Assembly: GCF_000282495.1 (NCBI RefSeq)
Contig: NZ_AKJE01000002.1
Coordinates: forward strand, 109,238 to 173,237
DNA: 64,000 nt
Reading direction: 5' to 3'
Source: Pseudomonas sp. GM79
GTDB taxonomy: Bacteria; Pseudomonadota; Gammaproteobacteria; Pseudomonadales; Pseudomonadaceae
A model generated the notes under the pieces. The model made no database searches. It saw only the letters and a list, made by a program, of their open reading frames with translations, and was not told the origin of the DNA. Of the stretch, positions 7,872 to 17,738 are shown piece by piece (position 1 is the stretch's first letter; every line of letters begins with the position of its first letter). A program made the position numbers and the translations under genes.

Positions 7872-8813
7872 TCAAAGCGCCCCGGCTTTTTGGCGCAACA
7901 GATCGATGAACACCTCCAACTCCCGACTGATGTGCTCGCCCTTGCGCAGCAGCAATCCGAATGGCGCCAGTTGCACATCCAGCTCCACCGGCAGCGCCAC
8001 CACCAGACCCATTTTCAGGTAGTCGCGCAAAGCGGTTTCCGAGAGCACCATGATCGCGTCGGTCAATTGAATCAGTTGCTGCATGGAGTACACCGAACTG
8101 CACTCAATGATGTCTGCTGGTGTCGGCAAGGCCAGGCGCTGCAAGGCTTGATCGAGACCGATCCGCGCCGGGCTGGTTTCCGGTTGCAGGATCCACGGCC
8201 AACTGCTGACCAGTTCCGCCAGTTCCAGTTTTTTGCGCTGGGCCAAAGGATGACCGGCGTGCACCACCACCAGCAGGCGTTCGTTACCCAGTTGTTCGAA
8301 GGCGTAGTGCTCGCTGTCGGTGGCAGCATTGCGCCGTGCGATGGCCAAGTCGATGCGGCCCTGCTCCAGCAACTGGATCACCTGGTCGCTGGTGTCGCCC
8401 ATGATGCGAATTCGCAGTTGCGGGTTGAGCGCCTTGATCTCGGCAATCGAATCCATCACCAGATCCGGCGCCGCGCCCATGATGGTACCGATGGAAAGGT
8501 AACCGTAACCACCCTGCTGCCGCGCGATCAGATCTTCGGCGCAGCGATCGAGGCCACTGATGGCGGATTCGGCGAAGCGAATCAACTCACTGCCCAGCGC
8601 CGTTGGCCGCATCCCGCGGGGCAGGCGCTCGAACAGATCGCAGCCGAACATGTCTTCAATCTCATGCAGCATCCGGGTTGCCGCCGGCTGCGACATGTTC
8701 AGGCTTTGCGAGGCGCGGTGCAGGTTCTGACTGCTGCTGAGCGTCACCAGCATGTGCAAATGCTTGTAGCGCAGTCGATTGAGCAGGCTGCGGGAGATGG
8801 TTGGCGTGGTCAT
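7872..8813 (-). CDS. LysR-family transcriptional regulator, probable regulator of the rhamnonate operon
   Basis: A 313-residue LTTR. The N-terminal winged helix covers residues about 12-72 (LHRASQSLNMSQPAATRMLHEIEDMFG) and the periplasmic-binding-protein-like effector domain runs from about 100 to 300. It resembles the GbpR (galactose-binding) branch, whose members control sugar-acid catabolism. It is divergent from the MFS/RhmD/RhmA/AldA operon with a 126-base gap carrying a palindrome, so it probably activates that operon with a rhamnonate-derived inducer. Enterobacterial rhm loci use an IclR regulator instead, so this is a regulator swap. The inducer is inferred. Confidence 0.88.
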   Translation of the reverse strand: MTTPTISRSLLNRLRYKHLHMLVTLSSSQNLHRASQSLNMSQPAATRMLHEIEDMFGCDLFERLPRGMRPTALGSELIRFAESAISGLDRCAEDLIARQQGGYGYLSIGTIMGAAPDLVMDSIAEIKALNPQLRIRIMGDTSDQVIQLLEQGRIDLAIARRNAATDSEHYAFEQLGNERLLVVVHAGHPLAQRKKLELAELVSSWPWILQPETSPARIGLDQALQRLALPTPADIIECSSVYSMQQLIQLTDAIMVLSETALRDYLKMGLVVALPVELDVQLAPFGLLLRKGEHISRELEVFIDLLRQKAGAL

Positions 8814-8831
8814 GAGGGGGCCTTCGCGTTC

Positions 8832-8848
8832 GATACCTTCAGGGTATC
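8832..8848. promoter_or_regulatory. Candidate LysR operator palindrome
   Basis: GATACC-TTCAG-GGTATC, 6-base arms around a 5-base centre, 18 bases upstream of the lysR start and about 90 bases upstream of the MFS start. Size and placement fit an LTTR recognition site in a divergent promoter. Confidence 0.45.
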
Positions 8849-8939
8849 AGTTGTGAGCTAGATTCGATTTGTAACGCATCGCTCCACGGCCGTACAGTCT
8901 TTCCCATAAGAACAAATGCCCTACCAAAGGAAAACTGCG

Positions 8940-10235
8940 ATGAAGACTCTACCCGCGCCTCTGCTCGCCAAAATTTCCTGGCGGCTGCTCCCCTTCCTGC
9001 TGTTGATGTACATCATGGCCTTCCTCGACCGCGCCAACGTCGGGTTCGCCAAGCAAGCCTTTCAAGCCGACACCAATATCAGTGACGCCGCCTTCGCCTT
9101 CGGCGCCGGGGTGTTTTTCGTCGGTTACGCGCTGCTCGAGGTCCCGAGCAATCTGATCCTGCACCGTGTCGGCGCCCGCCTGTGGATGTGCCGGATCATG
9201 GTCACCTGGGGCCTTGTCTCCGCCGCCATGGTCTTCGCCCACACCGAAACCAGCTTCTACATCCTGCGTTTTTTGCTGGGCGTGGCCGAAGCCGGATTCT
9301 TCCCCGGGGTCATCCTCTACCTCACCTACTGGTTCCCCAGCGCTGCGCGCGGCAAAGCCATGGGCTTCTTCTACTTCGGTGCGCCGCTGGCGTTCATCTT
9401 CGGCAGCCCGCTGTCCGGCCTGTTGCTGGAGCTGGACGGATTTGCCGGTGTCCACGGCTGGCAGTGGCTGTTCGCGGTTGAAGGCCTGATGGCCACGGCG
9501 GTGGGCGTCTGGGCCTATTGGTATCTGGACAATCGCCCGGCCGATGCCAAATGGCTGACGGTTGAAGAACGCCAACAAGTGCAAGGCATCCTCGATCAAG
9601 AAGACAGCCATAAACAGAACCACGGCCGCAGCCTGCTCAACGTCCTGTGCCAGCCGTCGGTACTGTACCTGTGCCTGATTTATCTGCTGATTCAGGCCAG
9701 TGTCTACGGCGTGGTGTTCTATCTGCCCACCCAGGTTGGCGGATTGTTGGGCACCAAGGTCGGGCTGATGGTCGGACTGGTCACGGCGATTCCGTGGATC
9801 TGCGCGATAGTCGCAGCGTACCTGATCCCCGGCTACAGCGACCGCACCGGCGAACGGCGCCGCACCGCCTGCCTGACCTTGCTGATGTCGGCAGCCGGGA
9901 TCGCTTGCTCGGTGACCTTTAGCAGCCCCTTCCTGGGCATCGTCGCCCTGTGCTTTGCCGCTTCCGGTTTCATCGCCGTGCAACCGGTGTTCTGGACCTT
10001 CCCCTCCAGTTATCTCGCCGGCAGCGCCGCTGCGGCCGGGATTGCCTTGATCAACTCGTTCGGCGCCCTCGGCGGCTTCATCGCCCCGGTGCTGAAGAAC
10101 TGGGCCGAAGGCGCCTTCCATTCACCGGCCGCCGGTTTGTACGTGCTGGCTGGCACCACTGTCATCGCCGCGTTGCTGGTCCTGGGCATCCGCTCACCCG
10201 TCCAGAAGCCTTCCAGCAAACCGGCCACCGTTTAA
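8940..10235 (+). CDS. MFS transporter of the ACS (anion:cation symporter) family, probable L-rhamnonate permease
   Basis: A protein of 431 residues with 12 predicted helices. The N-terminal [15 protein letters not shown] after helix 1 and the [18 protein letters not shown] segment in helices 4-5 are signatures of the ACS/phthalate-hexuronate family. ATG 8940 (MKTLPAPLL) follows AAAGGA with about 8 bases of spacing; the upstream Met at 8916 lacks this. It is the first gene of the operon with RhmD, RhmA and AldA, so proton-coupled uptake of L-rhamnonate or a stereochemically related aldonate is the obvious role, assigned by context rather than by substrate-specific residues. Confidence 0.85.
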   Translation: MKTLPAPLLAKISWRLLPFLLLMYIMAFLDRANVGFAKQAFQADTNISDAAFAFGAGVFFVGYALLEVPSNLILHRVGARLWMCRIMVTWGLVSAAMVFAHTETSFYILRFLLGVAEAGFFPGVILYLTYWFPSAARGKAMGFFYFGAPLAFIFGSPLSGLLLELDGFAGVHGWQWLFAVEGLMATAVGVWAYWYLDNRPADAKWLTVEERQQVQGILDQEDSHKQNHGRSLLNVLCQPSVLYLCLIYLLIQASVYGVVFYLPTQVGGLLGTKVGLMVGLVTAIPWICAIVAAYLIPGYSDRTGERRRTACLTLLMSAAGIACSVTFSSPFLGIVALCFAASGFIAVQPVFWTFPSSYLAGSAAAAGIALINSFGALGGFIAPVLKNWAEGAFHSPAAGLYVLAGTTVIAALLVLGIRSPVQKPSSKPATV

Positions 10236-10251
10236 ACCTGAGGAGTCACAC

Positions 10252-11436
10252 ATGGGCATTCCAACCATCAAACACGTACGCGCCTTCACCCTGCGAGGCG
10301 GCGGCGCGGATTATCACGATCAGGCGGACGGCCACTGGATCGACGATCACATCGCCACGCCGATGAGCAAATACCCCGAGTACCGCCAGAGCCGCCGCAC
10401 CTTCGGCATCAACGTCCTCGGGACCCTGGTGGTCGAGATCGAAGCCAGCGACGGTACGGTCGGTTTCGCCGTGACCACTGGTGGCGAGCCTGCCGCCTAC
10501 ATCGTAGAGAAACACTTGGCGCGTTTCCTCGAAGGTGCACGGGTCACCGACATCGAAAAAATCTGGGACCAGATGTACCAATCGACGCTGTATTACGGCC
10601 GCAAAGGCATCGTCATCAACACGATTTCCGGTGTCGACCTGGCGCTGTGGGACTTGCTCGGCAAGATCCGCCAGGAGCCGGTGCACCAGTTGCTCGGCGG
10701 TGCGGTGCGTGACGAATTGCAGTTCTACGCCACCGGCGCCCGTCCGGACCTGGCGCAGAAAATGGGTTTCATCGGCGGCAAGATGCCGTTGCACCACGGC
10801 CCGGCCGAAGGTGAGGAAGGCCTGCGCAAGAACCTCGAAGAGCTGGCAACCATGCGCGAGCGGGTCGGCCCGGACTTCTGGCTGATGCTCGATTGCTGGA
10901 TGAGCCTGGACCTCAACTATGCAACCAAACTTGCGGTCGGCGCCCACGAGTATGGGCTGAAGTGGATTGAGGAAGCCTTGCCGCCTGACGATTACTGGGG
11001 CTACGCAGCGCTGCGCAACAACGTACCCAAAGGCATGTTGGTCACCACCGGCGAACACGAAGCGACCCGCTGGGGTTTCCGCATGCTGCTGGAGATGGGT
11101 TGCTGCGACATCATCCAGCCGGACGTCGGCTGGTGCGGCGGGATCACCGAACTGGTGAAGATTTCGGCGTTGGCCGACGCCCACAACGCGCTGGTCATTC
11201 CCCACGGTTCTTCGGTCTACAGCTATCACTTTGTCGCCACCCGGCATAACAGCCCGTTCGCCGAGTTCCTGATGATGGCGCCCAAAGCCGATGAAGTGGT
11301 GCCGATGTTCCACCCGCAATTGCTCGGTGAACCGGTGCCGGTGAACGGCCGCATGCGCCTGTCGGCACTCGACCAGCCTGGTTTCGGTGTCACCCTCAAC
11401 CCGGAATGCCAACTGCATCGGCCGTATAACCGCTGA
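10252..11436 (+). CDS. rhmD: L-rhamnonate dehydratase
   Basis: A 394-residue enolase-superfamily enzyme that removes water from L-rhamnonate to give 2-keto-3-deoxy-L-rhamnonate. The metal ligands can be placed in MLDCWMSLD (Asp), [12 protein letters not shown] (Glu) and [11 protein letters not shown] (Glu). The catalytic His sits in [12 protein letters not shown], a motif specific to the RhmD branch, and the C-terminal [19 protein letters not shown] also matches the family. It lies 16 bases after the transporter and 13 bases before the aldolase gene, with GAGG before the ATG. Length is as for E. coli RhmD (YfaW). Confidence 0.93.
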   Translation: MGIPTIKHVRAFTLRGGGADYHDQADGHWIDDHIATPMSKYPEYRQSRRTFGINVLGTLVVEIEASDGTVGFAVTTGGEPAAYIVEKHLARFLEGARVTDIEKIWDQMYQSTLYYGRKGIVINTISGVDLALWDLLGKIRQEPVHQLLGGAVRDELQFYATGARPDLAQKMGFIGGKMPLHHGPAEGEEGLRKNLEELATMRERVGPDFWLMLDCWMSLDLNYATKLAVGAHEYGLKWIEEALPPDDYWGYAALRNNVPKGMLVTTGEHEATRWGFRMLLEMGCCDIIQPDVGWCGGITELVKISALADAHNALVIPHGSSVYSYHFVATRHNSPFAEFLMMAPKADEVVPMFHPQLLGEPVPVNGRMRLSALDQPGFGVTLNPECQLHRPYNR

Positions 11437-11449
11437 GAAGGACCCCGTC

Positions 11450-12250
11450 ATGAACATGCCGCACAACGCTTTCAAGGCTGCGCTGAACAACAGCGCGACC
11501 CAATATGGAATCTGGGCCGGATTCGCTACCGGCTACGCCGCCGAGATCGTCGCCACCACCGGTTACGACTGGATGCTGATCGACGGCGAGCACGCGCCGA
11601 ACACCGTGCCCGGTGTGCTGACCCAGTTGCAGGCTGTCGCGCCCTACCCCACTTCACCGATCGTGCGCGCGGTAAATGGCGACGCCAACCTGATCAAGCA
11701 ACTGCTGGATATCGGTGCACAGACGCTGATGATCCCGATGGTCGAAACCGCCGAGCAAGCGGCGGCGCTGGTACGCGCCATGCGTTACCCGCCCTACGGC
11801 ATTCGTGGCGTCGGCGGCGGCCTGACCCGCGCCACGCGTTGGGACGGCGTGCCCGATTACCTCGACACCGCCCATGAACAGCTGTGCCTGATCGTTCAGG
11901 TGGAATCGCGCCTGGGCGTTGAAAATGTCGAAGCGATTGCCGCCGTCGAAGGCGTGGATGCGGTGTTTATCGGCCCGGCGGATTTGTCCATTGGCCTCGG
12001 TCATGCCGGCAACCCTGGCCACCCCGAGGTTCAAGAACGCATTCAACATGCCGTCAAAGCCACCCTCGCGGCGGGCAAGGCCTGCGGAATCCTCGCACCG
12101 AACGAAGAAGACGCGCGCCGCTATCAGAGCTGGGGCTGCCAGTTCATTGCGGTGGCTATCGACATCAGCCTGCTACGCCAAAGCGCCACGGCCACCCTCG
12201 CGCGCTACCGCACACCGGCCACCGAGCAAGCGCCGTCGCGCACCTATTGA
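11450..12250 (+). CDS. rhmA: 2-keto-3-deoxy-L-rhamnonate aldolase (HpcH/HpaI family)
   Basis: A 266-residue class II (divalent-metal) aldolase that splits 2-keto-3-deoxy-L-rhamnonate into pyruvate and L-lactaldehyde. Characteristic segments are GYDWMLIDGEHAPNT (general-base His), IGAQTLMIPMVETAEQA, CLIVQVESRLGVENVEAI (metal-binding Glu) and DAVFIGPADLSIGLG (metal-binding Asp). They follow E. coli RhmA (YfaU) closely. ATG 11450 (MNMPHNAF) is chosen because GAGAAGGA lies about 9 bases upstream. Middle gene of the rhamnonate operon. Confidence 0.92.
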   Translation: MNMPHNAFKAALNNSATQYGIWAGFATGYAAEIVATTGYDWMLIDGEHAPNTVPGVLTQLQAVAPYPTSPIVRAVNGDANLIKQLLDIGAQTLMIPMVETAEQAAALVRAMRYPPYGIRGVGGGLTRATRWDGVPDYLDTAHEQLCLIVQVESRLGVENVEAIAAVEGVDAVFIGPADLSIGLGHAGNPGHPEVQERIQHAVKATLAAGKACGILAPNEEDARRYQSWGCQFIAVAIDISLLRQSATATLARYRTPATEQAPSRTY

Positions 12251-12270
12251 TCAGCCAAGGAGTCGCCCCA

Positions 12271-13704
12271 ATGTCGTCCGTGCCTGTTTACCAAAACTTC
12301 ATCAACGGCCAATTCGTGGCCAGCGCTGCCCATCTCGATGTGATCAACCCGGCCACCGGTGCCGTGTTGTCGAAAGTCCCGGCATCGACTGCCGACGACG
12401 TCGACCGCGCCCTCGCCGCTGCTCGCGCTGCGCAAAAAGACTGGTCGCGTAAACCGGCGATTGAACGCGCCGGGCATCTGCGCCGGATCGCCACGAAGCT
12501 GCGGGAAAACGTCGCCCATCTGGCGCGCACCATCACGCTGGAACAAGGCAAGGTCAGCGGCCTCGCCGAAGTCGAAGTCAACTTTACCGCCGACTACCTC
12601 GACTACATGGCCGAATGGGCGCGGCGCATCGAAGGCGAAATCATCACCAGCGACCGGCAGAACGAAAACATCTTCCTGTTCCGCAAACCCTTGGGTGTGG
12701 TGGCTGGAATCCTGCCGTGGAATTTCCCGTTCTTCCTGATCGCCCGCAAGATGGCCCCGGCTCTGCTGACCGGCAACACCATTGTGATCAAACCCAGCGA
12801 AGAAACCCCGAACAACTGCTTTGAATTCGCCCGACTGGTGGCCGAAACCGATCTGCCAGCCGGCGTGTTCAATGTGGTCTGCGGCGACGGCCGGGTGGGC
12901 GCGGCCTTGAGCGCGCACAAGGGCGTGGACATGATCAGCTTCACCGGCAGCGTCGACACCGGCTCGCGGATCATGGCCGCCGCTGCGCCGAACATCACCA
13001 AACTGAATCTGGAACTGGGTGGCAAGGCGCCGGCCATCGTCCTGGCGGATGCCGATCTGGATCTTGCGGTCAAAGCCATCCGTGACTCGCGCATCATCAA
13101 CAGCGGCCAAGTGTGCAACTGTGCCGAGCGGGTCTACGTCGAGCGCAAGGTAGCCGATCAGTTCATCGAGCGCATCGCCGCGGCCATGAGCGCCACCCGT
13201 TATGGCGACCCGATTGCCCAGCCTGATGTGGAGATGGGCCCGCTGATCAACCGTCAGGGCCTGGACAGCGTCAACCAGAAAGTTCGCACCGCGCTGAGCC
13301 AGGGCGCGAGTCTGATCAGCGGTGGACAGGTTGCCGATCTGCCCAACGGCTACCACTTCCAACCCACAGTGCTAGCAGGTTGCCGCGCCGACATGGAGAT
13401 CATGCGCGAAGAGATTTTCGGCCCGGTGCTGCCGATCCAGATCGTCGATGACCTCGACGAAGCCATCGCCATGGCCAACGACTGCGACTATGGCCTGACG
13501 TCATCGATCTACACCCGCGACCTGAGCAAAACCATGCACGCGATGCGCGAGCTGGATTTTGGCGAAACCTACGTCAATCGCGAGAACTTCGAAGCCATGC
13601 AGGGTTTCCACGCTGGTGTGCGCAAGTCAGGCATTGGCGGCGCGGATGGCAAGCACGGCTTGTACGAATACACCCATACCCATGCGGTGTATCTGCAAGG
13701 CTGA
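12271..13704 (+). CDS. aldA: Lactaldehyde dehydrogenase
   Basis: A 477-residue NAD-dependent ALDH, starting MSSVPVYQNFING. The active-site Cys282 lies in NSGQVCNCAERV and the general-base Glu248 in NLELGGKAP, the canonical 34-residue spacing. The NCAERV motif and the C-terminal HGLYEYTHTHAVYLQ are diagnostic of E. coli AldA. It oxidises L-lactaldehyde from the RhmA reaction to L-lactate, completing the conversion of rhamnonate to pyruvate plus lactate. CAAGGAG precedes the ATG. Last intact gene of the operon. Confidence 0.93.
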   Translation: MSSVPVYQNFINGQFVASAAHLDVINPATGAVLSKVPASTADDVDRALAAARAAQKDWSRKPAIERAGHLRRIATKLRENVAHLARTITLEQGKVSGLAEVEVNFTADYLDYMAEWARRIEGEIITSDRQNENIFLFRKPLGVVAGILPWNFPFFLIARKMAPALLTGNTIVIKPSEETPNNCFEFARLVAETDLPAGVFNVVCGDGRVGAALSAHKGVDMISFTGSVDTGSRIMAAAAPNITKLNLELGGKAPAIVLADADLDLAVKAIRDSRIINSGQVCNCAERVYVERKVADQFIERIAAAMSATRYGDPIAQPDVEMGPLINRQGLDSVNQKVRTALSQGASLISGGQVADLPNGYHFQPTVLAGCRADMEIMREEIFGPVLPIQIVDDLDEAIAMANDCDYGLTSSIYTRDLSKTMHAMRELDFGETYVNRENFEAMQGFHAGVRKSGIGGADGKHGLYEYTHTHAVYLQG

Positions 13705-13781
13705 GCCACGCACTTGCAGTGAGGGTCACGCACCATGCCGTTCCGCAGGCGCCTGACCCATCCCCTGACATAGACATCACT

Positions 13782-14105
13782 ATGACGGTTACCCCGCTCT
13801 ATAACAGCACGATCATCGACAGCCATATTCGCCTGTTCGATCCGCACCGCCCTCAAGGCGCTCCATGGCCCGAACCGGGGGGCACATTCCATGCGGCTCA
13901 TCTGCCCGAACATTACTGGAAGCTCGCCGCCGAACATCACGTTATCGGCGCCATCACAGCCAAAGCCTGCCCCTGGCGCGGCGTCAACGTGTAGCTGCTG
14001 CAAACTCTGCGCGGCGATCCGCGAATGTTCGGCTTCGGCGGACACCTCACCGCAGGTCCCAAGCGGACTGCGATTTTGCCCGCCATACTGGAAAAACCGC
14101 GGTGA
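13782..14105 (+). pseudogene. Degenerate amidohydrolase (COG3618-type, possible sugar-lactone hydrolase)
   Basis: The start [20 protein letters not shown] resembles the N-terminus of amidohydrolase_2 enzymes, a family that includes L-fuconolactonase-like enzymes. The usual metal-binding H-x-H reads HIR, an early sign of decay. After [17 protein letters not shown] sequence a TAG stop at 13992-13994 interrupts the frame, which then continues [18 protein letters not shown] up to a second stop at 14103-14105. Only about a third of a normal-length gene remains. Position after rhmD-rhmA-aldA suggests it once opened L-rhamnono-lactone, but that is inference. Confidence 0.65.
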
Positions 14106-14354
14106 TCGGTCCACTCTCGGATATCGAAGCGATTGTCCAGGGCAAGGCTGGCACGCGTGTGAGCACTGCGGCACCGGGTATCAGTTACCAATAAGGCAAA
14201 AATCCCGGGCAGGTTCATCGCCTGCACCGGGATCAGGTTTCCAAAAGGAGAAATCAGAATGGCTACCTTCCAGCCTGGTCATCTAAACGTCGAACGGCAT
14301 GGCTATTGGGATACCTGGATTCGTTCTGTCAACCATCTATGGAACAGCAGCCCC

Positions 14355-14921
14355 ATGAAACCAATCCGCGCCATTGCCCTCGCGTCACTCCTCTCAACCG
14401 CCGGCGTGACGGCCCATGCCGCCGACATACCGTTGGGCAGCAATGCCATGGAAGGTCACATCGTTTCACGCGTACTGGCCGTTGATCCCGCCAACTACCA
14501 GGTCACCATCGAAGGTCACGACAAAAGTCCAGTGCCTATCCAGCTCACCGAGCAGGCCAAGAACCTGCACAATTTGAAAGTCGGCGACACGGTCGATATT
14601 CATGTGATTCGCTCGGTCGCTTATAAGCTTGATACCGATGTTGGCGGTGCACCGGGCGTCACTGATGAATCCATGTCCATCCGCGCCACCAAGGATAATC
14701 CCAATCCCGGAGGTGAAGCGGTTCGCCAGGTCAAGGTCACGTCCAAGATCACTCGCATTGACTTGAAACAGCATGAGGTGACTTTGCTTCCGCCGGAGGG
14801 AAAAGCGACGGTCCTGAAAGTCGAAGACCCGAAGCTTCAGGAAAGAATGAAGAAACTCCAGGTGGGTCAGACGGTCGATGCCATTTATACCGAAGTCCTG
14901 AAGGTCAAAACTTCACGCTAA
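14355..14921 (+). CDS. Secreted two-repeat protein of unknown function
   Basis: A 188-residue protein starting [13 protein letters not shown] with a signal peptide probably cleaved after AHA. The mature part has two similar halves: each has a beta-rich V-x(2)-V-x-A/R-I/V-D stretch and ends in a [18 protein letters not shown] / [18 protein letters not shown] pattern, indicating an internal duplication of an OB-like fold. Function unknown; periplasmic location is inferred. An in-frame ATG at 14259 has a much better ribosome-binding site (AAAAGGAG) but would bury the signal peptide behind 32 extra residues. That stretch borders the decayed amidohydrolase and may be a junction artefact. Confidence 0.7.
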   Translation: MKPIRAIALASLLSTAGVTAHAADIPLGSNAMEGHIVSRVLAVDPANYQVTIEGHDKSPVPIQLTEQAKNLHNLKVGDTVDIHVIRSVAYKLDTDVGGAPGVTDESMSIRATKDNPNPGGEAVRQVKVTSKITRIDLKQHEVTLLPPEGKATVLKVEDPKLQERMKKLQVGQTVDAIYTEVLKVKTSR

Positions 14922-14970
14922 CGACGTTCGCCGACACACGTGGCCTAGAACAACAGGACTTGAGTTCGAC

Positions 14971-15645
14971 ATGACAGATCTGTTCAATGCAATCGGACTT
15001 GGGTTACTGGCGCTGCTGCCGTTGACTAACCCTCCCACCACAGTTGCGCTGTTTCTCGCCTTGAGTAAGGGGCTGAGTCACAAGGAAAAAAAGTCACAGG
15101 CTTTTCTGACGTCATTCTATGTCTTTCTGATCATGACGTTCACTTACTATGTAGGCGCGTTTGTTATGGATGCATTTAGCATCTCCATACCGGGCTTGCG
15201 TATGGCCGGTGGCGGAATTCTCATCATCATGGGCTTGAAGATGCTGTTTCCGCCGCCTCCTCAACACTCTGCTTCCAGCAATGGCGCAACCGAACAACCG
15301 AACTTTGCGTTCATCCCGCTGGCCATGCCCAGCACGGCCGGGCCTGGCACCATTGCGATGATCATAAGTTCCGCCGCCACTATCAAACACAGTACGTTAT
15401 TTCCTGCCTGGGTCTTATTAGTAGCCCCTCCGTTAATTTTCCTGATTACCGCTCTTATCCTTTGGGTATGCCTGCTTGGCTCAGGAATAATCATGAGAAT
15501 AATGGGACAGTCAGGCATTGATGCCATATCACGGCTGATGGGTTTCCTTCTGGTATGCATGGGTGCGCAATTCGCCATTAATGGCTCGGTGGAAATAATC
15601 CAAACCATCATCGACAGTAATGCTCACCTGCTCCGCCCTCAGTAA
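14971..15645 (+). CDS. MarC/UPF0056-family membrane protein
   Basis: A 224-residue protein with six hydrophobic segments and the family signature [20 protein letters not shown] near the N-terminus, followed by [15 protein letters not shown] and a central [17 protein letters not shown]. This is the MarC/YchE/YhgN family, whose transport role is unproven. Its codons are less GC-rich than those of neighbours (for example around 15420-15480), suggesting a different history. It lies 49 bases after the secreted protein gene and may be cotranscribed. Confidence 0.88.
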   Translation: MTDLFNAIGLGLLALLPLTNPPTTVALFLALSKGLSHKEKKSQAFLTSFYVFLIMTFTYYVGAFVMDAFSISIPGLRMAGGGILIIMGLKMLFPPPPQHSASSNGATEQPNFAFIPLAMPSTAGPGTIAMIISSAATIKHSTLFPAWVLLVAPPLIFLITALILWVCLLGSGIIMRIMGQSGIDAISRLMGFLLVCMGAQFAINGSVEIIQTIIDSNAHLLRPQ

Positions 15646-15791
15646 TTTCAAGAGCGTTTTCCATGAGTACCACCTGGCTGGTTCCCGGCCGGCATCCAGA
15701 ATGAGAAACCTGAGGTTCTGCTGCCGCGAATGCCAACCGCATGCGAGCCCAGCTTTGGCCCGCACCGATAGCTCCCCTCGGTGACAGATCG

Positions 15792-16394
15792 CTATTTTTC
15801 AATAGGCCCTTCGCGCAACGACCGCCTGACCTCAGCCTGTATGGCATAAGCCGGCGCCTCTACAGCATTGAAATCCTGTGTATACCGCTGGGCAAATCCT
15901 TCTACCCCCCACTCCTGATACTGCTGCACATGTTTTAACTCGTGAGCCCAGAGCGCGATGTTCTGTTCGGCGGTTTGAGCGTCCCGGAAGAGGATGATGT
16001 CGATCAGCGTCACGGCTCCGACATCGGGATTTTGCAGCATGGCAGTCGCGGCGTTGAATTGGCCGTCGTCGCCAGCTTTGTAGCGAGCGGAATCGAGGAC
16101 GCTGGGGTCGTACCAGCGCAGCAGTTGCTGCCGGATGTGCGATGGAATGGGTTGGATGCCGGTGTTGGCTGCATCAGCGCGGGCTTGGGTCAGCCATAGC
16201 GCCAGGGCAGGTGCCGCGACCTGGTGGACGTCATCAGGCAGGGAGCCGAGCATCGGCTCCAGGTCTGGCAGGCAGATGCAGCCGTTCAGGCACACTTCTT
16301 TTTCGCCAGCTGGGCAAGCGTTGGTCTGGGCTGGCACTTCAAGCGTCAGGCAAAGCACAAACAGCGCCACCAGGCGCGCGGTGATGGGTGGCAT
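15792..16394 (-). CDS. DUF4157-like exported protein
   Basis: A 200-residue protein with an N-terminal signal sequence (ARLVALFVLCLTLEVPAQT) and a Cys-rich early segment (CPAGEKEVCLNGCICLPDL, two likely disulfides). A C-terminal HELKHVQQYQEWGVEGFA segment matches the DUF4157 H-E-x-x-H-x-x-Q pattern of zincin-like proteins; the first part reads ALWAHELKH, so the HExxH motif is intact. Such proteins are often found with polymorphic toxins or secreted peptidases, but here no toxin gene is adjacent. Probably periplasmic or secreted; proteolytic activity is possible and unproven. Confidence 0.75.
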   Translation of the reverse strand: MPPITARLVALFVLCLTLEVPAQTNACPAGEKEVCLNGCICLPDLEPMLGSLPDDVHQVAAPALALWLTQARADAANTGIQPIPSHIRQQLLRWYDPSVLDSARYKAGDDGQFNAATAMLQNPDVGAVTLIDIILFRDAQTAEQNIALWAHELKHVQQYQEWGVEGFAQRYTQDFNAVEAPAYAIQAEVRRSLREGPIEK

Positions 16395-16560
16395 TGGGCG
16401 CTCCAGGGACGGACGCAGCGCGAACAGGTCACAATTGATCGAGGATCAGCATAGCTTTAGCGTAGTCCCGAACCAGGTGTCCCCAAGACAATTGCAGGGC
16501 AGACCATTTTTTCCGTGAATCCCTCGATAGGCGACTTTACGTACAACCGCTGGAGCGTGT

Positions 16561-17256
16561 TCAAGCCAGCAGCTCGGTGATCCACCGGGCTTGCCGGGCG
16601 ATCTCTTGTACCTTTTCCTCGGGCACGACCTGCCGAGCCCGGGCGAAGCTGGTCAGCGTCTGTTGCTTGTGGCGCAGAATGCGCTGCCACTTGATCAGGA
16701 ACGCCGGGCTGCGTGCCTGCATCTGCAGTGGGCCGAAGTACAGCTCTTCGGCGGTATACAGCACCGGCCCGACGCGCTCGGCGACGATGATCTCGTAGTA
16801 GAAGCGGTTTTCCCGCAGCACTTCCTCGCAGAGGATACGGTAGCCATTCTCCATCAGCCATTGGCGCAATGGCTGCTCGCCGCCGTTGGGCTGCAGGATC
16901 AGTCGCTCACGGCCACTCAGGCGCGCCTTGCCGTTGTCGAGGATGTCGCGGATCGTCTCGCCGCCCATGCCACAGATGCTGATCGCCGTGATCCCGTCTT
17001 CTGGCTCGATCGCCGCCAGGCCATTGGCCAGGCGCACGGTGATCCACTGGTCCAGGCCGTTCTCGCGCACAGTACGTTCGGCCGAGCGCAACGGCGTCAA
17101 TGCCACCTCGCCCGCCACCGCCGCCGCGATGGCGCCACGGCGCATTAACGCCACCGGCAGATAGCCGTGATCCGAGCCGATATCGGCCAGGCGCGCATCT
17201 GCTGGTACATGCGCCGCGACGCGTTCCAGGCGCATGGACAATGTGTGTTCGTTCAA
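16561..17256 (-). CDS. trmK: tRNA (adenine(22)-N1)-methyltransferase TrmK
   Basis: A 231-residue class I SAM methyltransferase. The SAM motif I is VPADARLADIGSDHGYLP and the family-specific ICGMGGETIRDIL segment follows at about residue 95, then LILQPNGGEQPLRQWL. These are signatures of the TrmK/YqfN family, which methylates N1 of A22 in the tRNA D-loop. The start codon appears to be TTG (17256), with AGGGG 6 bases upstream; ATG at MRLERV would remove only eight residues. Normal length. Confidence 0.87.
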   Translation of the reverse strand: MNEHTLSMRLERVAAHVPADARLADIGSDHGYLPVALMRRGAIAAAVAGEVALTPLRSAERTVRENGLDQWITVRLANGLAAIEPEDGITAISICGMGGETIRDILDNGKARLSGRERLILQPNGGEQPLRQWLMENGYRILCEEVLRENRFYYEIIVAERVGPVLYTAEELYFGPLQMQARSPAFLIKWQRILRHKQQTLTSFARARQVVPEEKVQEIARQARWITELLA

Positions 17257-17404
17257 CCGCAGCCCCTTTTAATCACGAACATCCGACAACTTTGGCCGGA
17301 TCGGGGCGCGATTCTGTCGAGTCACGCCATGCATTTCAAATTTATGCGACCAGGGCCATGGCTCGCCCCGACCACCGCACACGTATCGACCCAAAATGTC
17401 TGGA

Positions 17405-17566
17405 TCAGCTCTCAGGCGAAATAATTGAGTCCAGACCGGATTCAGCAGCCAGTTTCAATCGGTCAGCTTTACTGATGTATTTAGACTTACTGGCCGGTGC
17501 CAATTTGGCGCTGGCCTTTTTGGCGTGAGCCTTTAATAGCTGCTTTATTTTTTTACGACGGTTCAT
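17405..17566 (-). CDS. Small basic protein, DUF2986 family
   Basis: A 53-residue ORF read from the minus strand: MNRRKKIKQLLKAHAKKASA, then KLAPASKSKYISKADRLKLA and a short acidic tail ending PES. The highly basic N-terminus and the KYISKADR motif are characteristic of DUF2986 proteins in Pseudomonas and Vibrio. Composition suggests nucleic-acid or ribosome binding, which is inference. The ribosome-binding site is weak. Flanking sequence on both sides (17257-17404 and 17567-17738) has no other recognisable gene. Confidence 0.75.
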   Translation of the reverse strand: MNRRKKIKQLLKAHAKKASAKLAPASKSKYISKADRLKLAAESGLDSIISPES

Positions 17567-17738
17567 ATTTCTTGCTCGGCGTGTGAGTTCCTGAATGATG
17601 GCAGAGGTTCGGGTAACGGGACAATGATTGTGGCTTCCACATGGTTCGCGACAACGCTGCCGCGACCTGCCGGAAGTCGGGCCCCAGCGCCAAACGGATC
17701 CGCTGCACCAGCACTTGTCCTATCCTTCCATCTAACCC

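Noticed and set aside
8949..10121. A long frame opposite the rhamnonate transporter
   Set aside because: Composition (Gly/Glu/Gln/Arg-rich) and lack of a start signal show it is a shadow of the 12-helix MFS gene.
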